A DNA stretch of 64,000 nucleotides from NCBI GenBank assembly GCA_017893485.1, contig CM030364.1, forward strand, positions 205,367,327 to 205,431,326, written 5' to 3'. Positions 1 to 10,902 of this stretch are shown piece by piece (position 1 is the first letter of the stretch; each line of letters opens with the position of its first letter). The notes beneath the pieces are model-generated. The model was not told the origin of the DNA and made no database searches. It was given only the letters and a program-made list of their open reading frames with translations. The DNA comes from Hemerocallis citrina (taxonomy: Eukaryota; Streptophyta; Magnoliopsida; Asparagales; Asphodelaceae). A program made the position numbers and the translations under genes.

Positions 1-2
1 CC

Positions 3-260
3 CAAAGCGGCGTCAATTATCGGAAGGGCGATTTTTGCGGCCGCTTTCGCTTGAGAAGAGGAAATGGGTTGATTGAGGAAGAGGAGCGGGTGGGGGTAAA
101 GAAGTGGGAGGTTGTTGATCTGAAGGGGGTGTTGAGTGGTGACGTGGAAGAAGGGGAGCCGTCGGATGGGATGAGGGGGAGGCGGGAGGGGGAAAATGCC
201 GACGACGAGATTGGCAGAGTGAGGGAACAGGACCTTTTTGGATATATTTTTTTTGAGTGA
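3..260 (+). CDS. possible 3'-terminal coding exon, unknown product (partial)
   Basis: The frame is open from the window edge to a TGA at 258-260, giving about 85 residues rich in Glu, Asp, Arg and Gly. The stretch is clearly more GC-rich than the AT-rich DNA after it, and an AT-rich 3'UTR-like sequence follows the stop. No ATG is needed because the frame runs off the edge. I recognise no domain. The opposite strand also has an open frame (13-354, Pro/Ser-rich), which weakens the case because purine-rich DNA stays open easily. It could be the end of a host gene or a chance frame. Confidence 0.25.
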   Translation, partial: QSGVNYRKGDFCGRFRLRRGNGLIEEEERVGVKKWEVVDLKGVLSGDVEEGEPSDGMRGRREGENADDEIGRVREQDLFGYIFFE

Positions 261-641
261 TTTGATTTTGGATGATTTGGTCGTTGAATTTGAAGAGGGG
301 AAGAAGTGAAGAGGGGAAGGTGAGAAGTTGAAGAGGTGTTTTAGATATTAGCAACTTTTTAAATTGAGGAGATGTTGGAGAGTTGTTTTCATATGTACGT
401 GGAGCATGATAGAAGTAAATGTGAAGTGAAAATTACATTTCTGACATCTGATTGTGAATGGTTCAGGGGCAAAAATTGACAGAATTAATCCTATATTATT
501 TTTTAGCCTTTTATGTATATGAGGGCATGATAGTAAAAAGCCCCAAAATGGGGCTTTGCTTAATAATAATAGAGATGTGATGAAGGGAAAAAAATTACAC
601 CAACATAATATATCAAAACTAAAAGTGTAAAAAGAGAATTT
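261..641. other. left flank of the Copia nest; no gene seen
   Basis: This is AT-rich DNA without a convincing coding frame. The one structured site is a perfect hairpin at 537-557, with a 9-bp stem AAAGCCCCA/TGGGGCTTT and a 3-base loop. Bases 637-641 (aattt) are the left target-site copy of the big Copia element; the right copy (acttt, 49094-49098) differs at one base. Confidence 0.5.
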
Positions 642-846
642 TGATACTAACACAAAGAAATAGATAGATGAATTATCTTCTACCTTTTTTTTTCTATCTT
701 TCATAGGTCGAGTGCTTCACCTTTTATAGGGTTATGAAGGATAATCAAATATTTGATAAGGAACAAAGTAATTAACGTAAAGATATAAAGGTGAGAGAGG
801 AGTTACAACAAGGGATGATGGTCATCCACTAATATTATTTATAACA
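642..846 (-). repeat. 3' LTR of the Copia element
   Basis: This 205-bp LTR is read on the minus strand from TGTTATAAAT (846 leftward) to TATCA (642). It matches the split copy at 30930-31085 plus 49015-49093, sharing the tract around the TATA-like CCTATAAAAG (complement of 721-730) and the tract ending in tcatccactaat. It is short for a Copia LTR but self-consistent. Confidence 0.88.
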
Positions 847-1159
847 CTCTCCCCTAGATGTCCACCATTTCTAATACCCTCTAAGGATATTCAACAATTA
901 ATAATAGTTGCATCGTTAAGACCTTACTGAGGAAAGCCCAGTGAAAAAAATTAGAGTGAAGGAAAAAAGTATAACATTCTTAAGGATCATTGAATTAACA
1001 TGGGATACGCACAATGTTTCCTTGTTAAAATCTCCACTAGGAAGAACCTAGTGGGATAAAACCTCGAAAAGGAAAAAGAGTATAACACACATATATCTTG
1101 AGTAGCATGCTTCAGGATGCTTTCTCCTACTAGTTACTCCCTCTGATAACAACAGCCCC
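847..1159 (-). other. Copia 3' untranslated region with polypurine tract
   Basis: Directly inside the 3' LTR, the minus strand reads GGACATCTAGGGGAGAG (863-847). This is a polypurine tract in the expected place to prime plus-strand DNA synthesis. The rest, up to the pol stop codon at 1160-1162, is AT-rich noncoding sequence. Confidence 0.75.
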
Positions 1160-1426
1160 TTACATAGTTTGATGTTGTATTCTACGCATACCGATCTCGT
1201 ATAGAAGTTTTTGGAAGATTGCCTTTGGCAGAGACTTAATGAAAAAGTTAGCTAAGTTGTCACTAGAGCGAACTTGCTTAACTTCAATCTTGTTGTTCTT
1301 CTGAAGCTCGTGAGTAAAGAAGAATTTTGGTGAAATGTGCTTAGTCTGGTCTCCTTTGATAAAACATTCTTGAATCTATGCTATACATGCTGCATTGTCT
1401 TCGAAGATATTACTCAGAACATCTGT
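1160..1426 (-). pseudogene. Copia RNase H, C-terminal fragment
   Basis: The minus-strand translation from 1426 gives the usual Copia RNase H tail: an EDNAACIAQIQE-like motif, then KGDQTKHISPKFFFTHELQ, RSSDNLADFF, and IGMRR before the stop at 1160. One in-frame stop interrupts it near 1380. The upstream half of the same domain lies at 14415-14640 on the other side of the Tat Gypsy insertion. The join falls between the IT of LPSIT and the DVLSNIFEDN that follows. Tat insertion thus cut RNase H in two. Confidence 0.9.
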
Positions 1427-2030
1427 TGATATGGCTAAAAATGGGATTAAATCGAGACCATTCAAACTGGGCACGAATCTTAAAGCTTTCAGGGGTAAAA
1501 CGGTAATTTCCACCACAAACAGGTCTGAATTGGGAACTGTGTCTTTCTTCAAAGCCTAATAACCCAAGAACGGATCTGTTGGGTATGGGTAGCAACCCGT
1601 TGCAAACCAATTCAGATATTTAAAGAGTAAATCAAATTCATGATTATCTCTAAGAGGCGGTTTAAACCGCCTCTTATATCATGAAACGAGTTTAAACTCC
1701 ACTTCTTATCCAAAAACACCGGGACATAGAGATAAATGATTATCTCTATACTGTCTCTAAATGCGACTATAAATATCCCTCTCTCCCACCATAACAAGGT
1801 AACCAATATTTTTCCACATAAACGCTCTTTCATAATCTTCCTGATTGCTGACTTGAGCGTCAGAGGGTTTGTCGTCGAGATCCATCCCGGTGTATCGAAC
1901 TTTTTGCAGATCAACGGCAGCGGCAAGGAATCGGTCAAACGCCGGTAAAAGTCAACAGGTTTGCCTTATTTGTTTCCAAAAGAATCCATAAATTTATCTG
2001 TTTGCTCCCACACCAAAATCAGTAGCAACA
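1427..2030 (+). repeat. 5' LTR of the Tat Gypsy element
   Basis: It starts TGATATGGCT and ends AGTAGCAACA. It is a near copy of 13810-14414 by direct reading, with scattered substitutions and small indels. A TATA box (tataaata, 1768-1775) sits upstream of a pyrimidine-rich ccctctctccc stretch, so transcription probably starts near 1795-1805. Confidence 0.93.
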
Positions 2031-2050
2031 GATTAGCGCCGTTTGTGGAA
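2031..2050 (+). promoter_or_regulatory. primer-binding site of the Tat element
   Basis: Immediately after the 5' LTR comes ga followed by TTAGCGCCGTTTGTGG. This resembles the TGGCGCC-type primer sites of Tat and Athila elements, which pair with the 3' end of a tRNA (Asp-like for the TGGCGCCGTT core). The second G of TGG is an A here. Confidence 0.7.
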
Positions 2051-2100
2051 AACAAAAAGCATTCCAGCCTTACTGCACCGGTAAAGTTGTTTCCCAAGCC

Positions 2101-3836
2101 ATGCCTCTGAAGAAGGGGAAGGCAGCGGTCCCCAGCCACAGAGCCACTCCCGTTCCTTCTCCTCTTCCACTCCATGATGTCCTTCCTCAACTCGTTCAGC
2201 AAGTCCAGCAACCGCAGCCTGGTCAGCCTCTCCCTCAACCTGTCCAGCAATCGTAGCCTGGGCAGCCTCTTCCTCAACAACCTCCCCCCAGCAGGACCCT
2301 CAAGGGCCTCAAAGGGTTGCCCAAGGGGGCTCCCGTTGAAGTCATCAAAGTACATAACCCCTCTTCACGACATCATGGCCTCTCACAGTCCTCCACCGCC
2401 AAAGGATCTCCGACACGTTATTGTCAATCGGCAACATGGGATAGACCTACAGACCCGTTTGAATGAGAGGCGGACCCATGACGGATCCCTCGCCATGAAA
2501 ATCAAAGGGGTCCTGCGATTCGGTCCCCTAGAGCCCGATCCACCCGTAGGCCAGACCGCAAAAGATCGAACTCTCTCAGGAGGCGGAGGGAGTCGCCCCC
2601 GCGCTGTCAGAGGAGGATCCGCATCCCAACCGATCGATCCACCGCAAGGGACTATCGAGATTGGGAGGCACCTGTCATAAGGGCAAAGTTCCAGGATTTT
2701 CAAGAAGCCGTTCTATGGGCCCTCAATGTTGCTCCTAACCATGATCAACGGGTGCCTAGTCCTCAACCTGCCCCAAGCCATCACCACCGCACTCCCAGTC
2801 CCCTTCTGCATGAGGATGAGTCTCAGGGATTAGCAGAATTTGACCAGAGGGAGGACTCGGTCTACTGCCATCTCCACAAGATGGAGAGGCACCTTGCAAA
2901 CTTGACAGAGAAGAGGAACAACGGGCGAGGAATTTCTGCCCAAGCAGGCCTCCATTCTCCTGAACCATCATGGTAGCCCCGATACCGGAAAACTTCAAAT
3001 CCCCTCACTTTGAGTCGCATAACGGGGAGTCAGACCCCGCTGATCACATCGAGAGTTTTAAAACTCTCATGATGATCCACTAGGCTTCGGATGCGCTTCT
3101 TTGGAAAACCTTCCCAGCCACGCTGAAGGGGCCTGTGAGAGAATGATATTCCCGACTCGCCCCTGCCTCCATCTTCTCCTTCGATCAGTTCGAGGGGCTC
3201 TTCTTTACCCATTTTGTGAGTAGCCATCACACCGAAAAGACAAGCACATTATTGCTGGCACTCAATCAAAGGAAGGGCAAGCGGTTAATGGACTATGTCA
3301 AGCGTTTCACCACCGAGGCCCGGTCAATCGCCACCCTAGACCATTCGGTAGCCTCTGCTGCTTTCCGGTACAACATCAACCACGCCGACTTGAAGGCATC
3401 TCTCGCTAAAAAGCCGCCTCAAGACTTCTCGGAACTCCTACTGAGGAGCGAGAAATATATTAGGGCAGAGGAGGCCCTCCTTCCACTTGATCAGAAAGAG
3501 CCCATGTTCGGGAAAAAACGGAAGGGCGCTGAAGAAGAAGGAGCTATGAAGCTTCAAAAAGACAATGGTGGTCAGCGCTGCCCTCCTCCCCGTTTTGAGA
3601 AGTTTACTCCACTTAATGCTAGTGTTTCAGCCATCCTGATGGAGGACGAGAAAGAAGGTCTGCTCCCACCACCTCCGAAAATGAATACACCAGGCAAAAA
3701 GAGGAATAGGGACAAATGATGCCGCTTCCATAGGGATCACAGCCACGACACGGATGACTGTCAGGCCCTCAAAGAAGAGATTGAAGCCCTCATTCAGAGG
3801 GGGCAACTTTCTAGGTTCGTAAGAAAGGACATGGTA
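2101..3836 (+). pseudogene. Tat gag polyprotein (decayed)
   Basis: The ATG at 2101 opens a basic, Gln/Pro-rich N-terminus. After several stops and shifts the capsid-like core is recognisable at about 2975-3500 (ESDPADHIESFKTLM; FDQFEGLFFTHFVSSHH; RLMDYVKRFTTEARSI), the retrotransposon gag domain of the Retand type. A terminal zinc-knuckle-like CRFHRDHSHDTDDC follows at about 3720-3762, just after an in-frame TGA, then EEIEALIQRGQLSRFV. Gag would form the cytoplasmic virus-like particle. A TAG at about 3081 and the TGA near 3718 are the clearest breaks. The chosen start is the first ATG after the primer site. Confidence 0.85.
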
Positions 3837-3989
3837 GATCCTCCTCCACCTCCCAGAGGGGTTAATAAGCAAACTGAGCGACCTATCAAGACCCCAGATT
3901 CCGAGGCTGAAGCTGTCCTACACCTTATTCACGGAGGCCCAATGGGGGGAGATTCAAACTCCTCCCGAAAAGCCTTTGTCCGAGAGGTG

Positions 3990-4630
3990 AACTCAGTACA
4001 AAACCGTCCTCCCCCAAGGGCCTTGGAGTTCTTGTTACCTTTTCTGACAAGGATTTGGAAGGCATACGAATGCCTCATTATGATGCTCTTGTGGTAAACC
4101 TCCATATGGCCAACTTCGAAGTACGCTGAGTCCTAGTTGACAACGGCAGTTTGGTTAACATCCTTTTTCTAGAAGCCTTCTAGGATCTCAAGTTATTTAG
4201 GGATCGACTCAAGCCCGCCGGCTACACTCTCCACGGGTTCTTCGGGGTACCAGTGACGATCGAGGAAGTGATAACTCTCAACATAACTGCTGGCAAAACC
4301 CCGATCACCTGAACCGAGCCAATGGATTTCATGGTGGTAGATGTGAAGGCTGCTTACAATGTCATTCTGGGCTGACCCGGCCTAGCTGCTCTTCAGGCCG
4401 TACCCTCAGCCTACCATATGAAGATGAAATTCCCCACCACAGTAGAGGTGGGAGAAGTCAGAGGGAGCCAGGAGACGGCTCACAAATGTTATATGACTTC
4501 AGTAGGAGGGCCGGACCTCTCCCTTGAAGCCCTCGAGCTCCCACAAGGGAGTAGCCAAGCCATCTCAAAGTCGGTCGACGAGTTGGAAGAAAAAGCCTTC
4601 TCAGAAAGAGATCCGACCAGGACATTCTAG
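3990..4630 (+). pseudogene. Tat aspartic protease domain
   Basis: The catalytic motif reads VLVDNGSLVNILF at about 4132-4170, the DxGS arrangement expected of Tat elements. The FGVPVTIEEVI strand and a NVILG motif (about 4360-4374) follow at normal spacing. Stops directly before the motif, within the helix after it and after NVILG show it is dead. It would have cleaved Gag-Pol inside the particle. Confidence 0.85.
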
Positions 4631-4639
4631 ATTAGTAAG

Positions 4640-5640
4640 GTCCTTCCCCCTCCTGTCAAAACCGACATTATCCAATGTATAAGGCGAAATTGCGATCTAT
4701 TCCCTTGGACCACGACCGACATGCCAGGAATCTCCGAAGAACTTCTCATGCATCACCTTAGTGTTGCTCCTGGAGTCAAACTTGTCCAGCAAAAGCGACA
4801 CAAGTTCGCTCCAGACCACCCGCAGGCAATCAAAGAAGAGGTAGAGAAACTCTTGAATGCCCGGTTCGTACAGGAGGTCAACTATCCCGAATGGCTATCC
4901 AACGTTGTGATGGTCAAAAAGCCAATGGAAGCTAGAGAATTTGCATTGATTTCATGGATCTGAACAAAGCTTGCTCGAAAGATCCGTTCCCACTCCTGAG
5001 CATTGATGCTCTGATTGATGTAACCTCTAGAAACGAACTTTTGAGTTTCATGGAGCCTTTCCGAGTACAACCAGATCAAGATGTCCCCTCCCGATATTCC
5101 AAAGACTTCGTTTGTAATTGACCAGGGTCTATACTGCTACCGGGTCATGCCCTTTGGGCTAAAGAACGCCGGTGGAACTTATCAGCACCTTGTCAACAAG
5201 GTCTTCAGAGAACAGATCAGCCGGAACATGGAGGTCTATATAGAAGACATGTTGGTAAAAAGCATCAGCAAATTGAATCATGTTTCTGATCTTCAGGAGG
5301 CCTTTGATGTGTTGAGAAGACACAACATGAGACTAAACCCAAACAACTGTGCCTTTGGCGTCTCATCCGGTAAATTTCTTGGGTTCATGGTTAGCCAAAG
5401 AGGCATAGAAGCCAACCTGGAAAAGATTCAGGGCATACTGAGCATGGCTCCCCTTCCAGTGTCAAAGACATACAGAGACTCACGAGACGCCTCATGGCCA
5501 TAGGACATTTTCTCTCCAAGTCAGGAAAAAAATGTCTCCCAATCTTCAAGGCCCTTAGAGGGGCGAAAGGCTTTGAGTTGGGGCAATCGCAGCAAGAGTC
5601 CTTCAATCAACTCAAAGCCTATCTAGTCAACCCCCTCTCT
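4640..5640 (+). pseudogene. Tat reverse transcriptase domain, catalytic motif altered
   Basis: MPGISEELLMHHL (4721) begins the usual entry to RT, followed by KLLNARFVQEV and SNVVMVKK. A frameshift at about 4930 scrambles the palm. It then resumes with YCYRVMPFGLKNAGGTYQ (about 5130-5185) and the thumb region RRHNMRLNPNNCAFGV / FLGFMVSQRGIEAN. The box expected to read Y[IV]DD reads YIED at 5237-5248, so a catalytic Asp is now Glu. Confidence 0.9.
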
Positions 5641-6480
5641 TAATCAAGCCAAAGCCCTGGGAAGTCCTCTATATATACCTCGCTACCTCAGAACAGACTC
5701 TCAGCACCGTCCTGGCAAGAGAAGAAGATAAGATGCAAAAGCCAATCTACTATGTGAGTAAGGTCCTCAGGGATGCCGAAATCCATTATCCAAAGGTAGG
5801 AAAGATGGCCTATGCGTTAGTCATGGCAGCCCAAAAGCTCCTCCCCTACTTCCAATCCTACTCGGTGGTCGTTCTTACCGACCAGCCACTCAAGCAAGTT
5901 CTCTAAAAGCTCGAAACTTCGGGGCGCCTCATGAAGTGGTCTATAGAGCTAAGTCAACATGATATCAACTATCAGCTCTGAACTGCTATCAAGGCACAAG
6001 CCCTGGTAGAATTCATAGTAGAAAGCGCTATCCCTGACCCCAGCAAGGCAATAGAGGAACCCCCGATCTGGATCGTGTATGTTGACAGGTCCTTATGCAC
6101 TGATGGGAGTGGGGCTGGGGTCATCTTGACCTGCCCTAATGACTTCGTTCTTCAATACTCACTCCGCATTAATTTTTGAGCATCAAACAACGAAGATGAA
6201 TATGAGGCTCTCATAGCCGGTCTGTGTATGGCACGCAAGGCCAGGGTCCAGCACGTCAAAATATTTAGTGACTCACAGCTGATAGTGAACCAGGTATCAG
6301 AGGAGTATGAGGTAAGAGATGGTCGCATGGCCAAATTTTGGCCAAGGTTAAAGGGTTGCTGGCCTCTTTCGAATATGCACAACTCCAGCAAATCCCCCAA
6401 GAGGAGAATGCACAGGCAGATGCCCTCTCAATGCTAGCCTCTTCTTCCCTCCAGGGGCTTGAACATACCGTCTTGATAGA
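5641..6480 (+). pseudogene. Tat RNase H plus second (archaeal-type) RNase H
   Basis: The first part (5650-5990) reads LIKPKPWEVLYIYLATSEQTLS, then KPIYYVSKVLRDAEIHYPK and AAQKLLPYFQSYSVVVLTD, the ordinary Gypsy RNase H. The second (about 6067-6440) has IVYVDRSLCTDGSGAGV, EDEYEALIAGLCMARK, FSDSQLIVNQV and AQADALSMLASS. These are the D, E, D, D positions of the extra RNase H domain typical of Tat. Internal stops and one frameshift (about 6340) are present. Confidence 0.88.
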
Positions 6481-6629
6481 AGTCCTCTTGAAACCTAGCA
6501 TTGAGGAAGAAGGTCCCGAACTGATGGAGACGCTGCCCCTAGAACTCAGGGAGAATTGGATGAGGCCCTTGCTCGAGTTCTTCAAAGATAGAATCCTCCC
6601 TCCAGACCCTAAAGAGGCTAGAAGAATCA

Positions 6630-7809
6630 GAACCAGAGCCGAGCGATACACGCTCATCGAAGGGGTCATGTACAAACGCTCTTACACTCAAGTAGACGGC
6701 AGACCCTACTTGAGATGCCTCTCCCCCATGGAGGCCCAGTATGCTCTAAAAGAGGCCCATGAAAGGATGTGTGGTGCTCATTTGGGAGCAAAGTCTCTTG
6801 TCTGCAAAATCCTAAGCTATGGGTAATTTTGGCCTACACTCCTTAGCGACGCCGAACAGCACATGCGCCAATGTGCCCCCTGTCAAAAGTTCTCAACAAT
6901 TCGGCGCTTACCACAAGCTCAGCTCTCCTCTTTATCCAGTCCAACCCCTTTCGCAATGTGGGGGATGGACTTGCTCAGGCCGTTCCCTCCAGCACCGGGC
7001 CATCTGAAGTTCCTTGTCATTGTAATCGACTACTTCTCTAAATGGATCGAAGCCGAGCCTCTAGCGACGATCACTGAGAACAGAGTCCAGCATTTTTTTT
7101 GGAAGAACATCGTCTGCAGATTCGGTGTACCTCGAATCTTGGTAACAGACAATGGGACCCAATTTACGAGGGCGGCCTTTCGCAATTTTTGTACGGACCT
7201 CGGTATCCAGCAGCGATTCTCCTCAATATCCCACCCTCAATCCAATAGGAAAGCAGGGAACGCCAATCGACAAAATCTCTTTGGCCTAAAAAAGAGACTG
7301 GATAAGTCTGCCAAGGGATTATGGGTCAAGCAGCTCCCCATTGTGCTATGTGTCTATCGCACTACTAAGAGGACCCCCACAGGAGAATCTTCCTTCAACC
7401 TCACTTACGGCTCCGAAGCCGTCATCCCACTAGAAGTTGGCCTACCTTCGCCCCGCTTGATGCCTACAATGAAGAGCAAAATTCGAACTAGCTTCGGGGC
7501 AACTTGGACCTCATTGACGAGATTCGAGAAAGATCCTCCATCCCTCAAGAGATTTATTGACGTAGGATTAAGAAGCCCTACAACAAGAGAGTTCGCCCTA
7601 CTAATCTCAAAGAAGGAGATTTGGTACTTAGAAAGCTATCAATTTCTTTCCCAAGCAAGCAAGGCAAGCTATCCCCTAATTGGGAAGGGTCGTATAGGAT
7701 CTCCAAAGTTGTCCGCCCTGACGCTTATCAACTTGAAGACCCTAGGGGCAAGAGAGTACCAAGAACGTGGAATGCAGAGCACTTATTGAAGTACCAAGAG
7801 GGTATTTGA
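6630..7809 (+). pseudogene. Tat integrase, catalytic Glu replaced
   Basis: The zinc-binding HHCC part (AHERMCGAHLGAKSL, then MRQCAPCQKFS) spans 6758-6895. The core follows, with VIDYFSKWIEAEPL, ILVTDNGTQFTRAAF and then HPQSNRKAG at 7232-7258, where HPQSNGQAE is usual. The third catalytic acid is therefore Gly (ggg, 7256-7258). The C-terminal domain shifts frame near 7620 and ends ...VPRTWNAEHLLKYQEGI with TGA at about 7807. The two aspartates look intact. Confidence 0.92.
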
Positions 7810-8021
7810 ACACTGCTCCATGCAACTTCTAGTCCTAGAGCATTTCTAAGTTTGTTTCTTCTTAATTAGTTGATTTTTTTCAAATGTAATAATGGCTTGC
7901 AACTCAGAAGAAGCCACTTAGTCATCTTTAATAAAAGCAATTTACTCAGAAAACCTGTTGTCTAAATGTTCTGGTTATCTTACCCCGAAGCGTACACTCT
8001 AAGTATAAAAACTCTTAAAAC
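7810..8021 (+). other. pol 3' untranslated sequence
   Basis: Noncoding. It contains a canonical AATAAA poly(A) signal at 7930-7935, about 120 bases after the pol stop, which could end a pol transcript before the repeat arrays. Confidence 0.5.
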
Positions 8022-8480
8022 GACAAGTTCGGAGTCCAACACTTGGTTCGATGCTACTTTAGCTACTTGCGAACATGCAAGTACTAAGTAGCTCACCATT
8101 CGGAATTGCTCCCACAACTGTTGAAACTCTCTTAATGACAAGTTCGGAGTTCAGCACTTGGTTCGATGCTAGTTTAGCTACTTGCGAACGAGCAAGTACG
8201 AAGTAGCTCACCATTCAGAATTGCTCCCACAACTGTTGAAATTCTTTTAAGGACAAGTTCGGAGTCCAACACTTGGTTCAATGCTACTTTAGCTACTTGC
8301 GAACAAGCAAGTGCGAAGTAGCCCACCATTCGGAATTGCTCCTACAACTGTTAAAACTCTCTTAACGACAAGTTCGGAGTCCAACACTTGGTTCGATGCT
8401 ACTTTAGCTACTCGCGAACAAGCAAGTCGAAATAGCTCACCATTCGGAATTGCTTCCGCAATTGTTGAACACTGTTATTA
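8022..8480. repeat. tandem repeat, about 115-bp unit, four copies
   Basis: Copies start with gacaagttcggagtcca at 8022, 8137, 8252 and 8367. Each holds an imperfect inverted repeat, gctacttgcgaa ... aagtagctc. It lies between pol and the antisense genes of the Tat element, where tandem arrays are commonly found in this lineage. Confidence 0.9.
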
Positions 8481-8634
8481 GGTTGAAAGAAGCTCGTTCG
8501 ACTAGAAACATTGCACGAACACCACAAATAATTTTATTCCATTAAAAGTCAAGATACAAGTCTTATTCAAAGACTGCTACAAACATTTTTTCCCTCCAAA
8601 TATGGAGATACAAATCTTTTTCAAGACCATAGAC

Positions 8635-9420
8635 TCATACAAAACTATAAAGTCTCGCTCTAACTCCTCTTACAAAGTGGTACACTTTTATTAAGAGATA
8701 CGTGAGGACTACGTGCACCATGCCGCTCCCTTGTGGCCTCTGAAGGGATATCCAAGCCTGCGAGTCGAGTGGTGCGATCAGGGACCAAAGACCAAGCTGT
8801 TGCACCAATAGATGCTCCGCTCGATGAACCGGCCACCCCGCTTTGAGCATCCCTGGGATTTTGCAAAAAGGAGGTGACCGAAGCGCTAACTCGTGAAACG
8901 ATGTCCCTGGGGCATACTCATCTCGAGGGAAAGAAGTACTTCTAACATTGCTCCCCTCAGAAAGCCGTTGCAGACGAAGATTCTCCGCCTCTAACTCAAT
9001 GACCCATTCTTTGAGAGAGTCATTCGTCACTCTAAGCTTTAAGCGAGGCACTCGGCCCGAACCAACCCCCCGTGTAACATCGGAGATAGTCCTCCGAAGA
9101 TGAGCCGCTTCAAGACTCTTCTTGAGCACCACATTTTTTAATTTGTCCCTCTCGGATCTCGCTTTGAATAAAGAGTGGTGAAGTAACTTGAGCCTCAAGC
9201 CTTGGCCGATAGCTATCGAAGGGCAGGTCTCCTTACCTTCGGGGGCACTTCACGAAGCCTCGCTTCGAGATGCCTCATCTCGATATCTCGGCGAGCCAAA
9301 GTCAGCCTCAAATGACCCAACTCCTGCTCTACTTTAAAAAGCATCTCCCGAGACCGAGCAAGCCCTAATTCGGTAACCTCTAGCTTAGAGTGGAGATATG
9401 ATACCTTGTTGCCCTGGAAA
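8635..9420 (-). pseudogene. Tat antisense coding zone, distal part (coiled-coil protein)
   Basis: Minus strand. An open frame at 9420-9229 gives Leu/Glu/Arg heptads (KVSYLHSKLEVTELGLARS...), ending at a GTAAGG that could be a 5' splice site. The frame 9198-8635 continues with further coiled-coil (KARSERDKLKNVVLKKSLEA; ELEAENLRLQRLSEG). I do not know its function. It may be the last exon of the gene starting at 11854 or a separate antisense gene. Confidence 0.5.
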
Positions 9421-9655
9421 AGTCAGCCAAAGAGAAAAGCGTAAATCACTAAGTCTAAAAGGGACTGCTAGATGGTTCTACGACTAAATAAAGATACTCC
9501 AAGGTGATTCTAAAGTAGGGATACAGGAAGTCTCATCAGTTACCACAAAAGTTTTTTCATTTACTCCAATGAAAGTACAAAAAGCGGTGGCCAATCCGCT
9601 ATTAGGCTTCAATACAAAGAACCTAGACTATAGAGGAAATGAAAATACAACTGAG

Positions 9656-10264
9656 TCAGAGGTCGACCTCTTTCGAATGATCCTCAGTCGCACGATGTTC
9701 GGCACCTCGTGCCTCGGCAACAATCGCGAGGGGCATGACCCCTGAGCCTGCGTCTGCCTCTATCGCTTCGGCCGCGACCACGACTACCTCTGCCTCCTCA
9801 TCCTCTTCGCCTTCCTCAGAGACATCATTAAAACCCGAGACAGGGTTCGGGAACAGATGCCATCCGGCGCAGTCGACATTAGGGAATCTCTCCCGAACTT
9901 TGTCAATAGCACGGGCGTAGGCCTTCGCCATGTTCACATAGAGGAACCCTTTGGCCTTCTCCATCGGATGCTCTTCAGCCTCTTTTGCTGCCGCTATCCT
10001 CGAAGAGGCGACAATCTCCTCCTTGTCCTTTGCGGCGTGCTCTTTCTCCTTCAATAACTGAGCATTGTCCGCCTCTAACTTGGCAAAAGCGGCCTCGAGG
10101 TACTCCACCCTCGAGGCTTTCAGCTCGGCCTGAACCCTCGATTGCTCGAGATCCTTCACCATCCTAGCTCTGTTGGGCCGGACCTTCTCGGTCTCGATCT
10201 TCAAATCCTTCTCCATTTCGGTCATCTTCTCCATCAGATGCCCAAAGTGGAAAGTAATATGCAT
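9656..10264 (-). pseudogene. Tat antisense coding zone, middle part (long coiled coil)
   Basis: This minus-strand frame of 202 codons is the longest in the zone. It has strong heptad patterning over residues 5-110 (KASRVEYLEAAFAKLEADNAQL...), then a conserved-looking KVRERFPNVDCAGWHLF segment and an acidic, Ala/Val-rich tail. This layout (coiled coil, then a [IV]RERFP.[FV]D motif) is what I expect of the antisense ORFs of Tat elements. Their function is unknown. Confidence 0.65.
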
Positions 10265-10533
10265 AAAAAAAGGGAACTCAATCGTGTCAAGTCAAAAAAA
10301 AAGTTTCCAAGAAGTTATGAGACTAACCGACATAGCAGCTTGGACAATTTCGAGCGCGTCATCGCCTATGAACCCTCCTTCCAGGGCTACCTTGTCCTTC
10401 GGCGTAGCAAGATACCGAATCGCCTGCATACAGGAGGAAGAATTGCCGAGGAATCCGTCTAGCTTCCTGACTTGTCAGTCGGGGATGAATATTTTCTTAT
10501 GCTCCTCGGTCAGGAACTCCTCGGCCTCGGCAT

Positions 10534-10831
10534 TTAGGGGAGGCACCTCCAAGGCCAAAGCTGCCGCAATGGGGAAGGACCCCATGTCCGTAGAGACCGA
10601 CAGTCCCACCAAAGTCTCTCGCTACTAAACCACCGCAATCGCCTTCGAGGACTGCTCCACGGCGGCAACAAAAGACTTCGGCTTCGGTGAAGAAACCTTG
10701 CTGGCGACTCTCTTCCTCTTCTTAGAGGCCTTGCGACCCAGAATGTCGCGCCCCGCAAGCAGCTCTTCGAAATCCATATATTCTGCAATAGTGGAAATTT
10801 TCGAGGTTAAGGGCAAATAAAATTTGACAGT

Positions 10832-10902
<71 letters not shown>

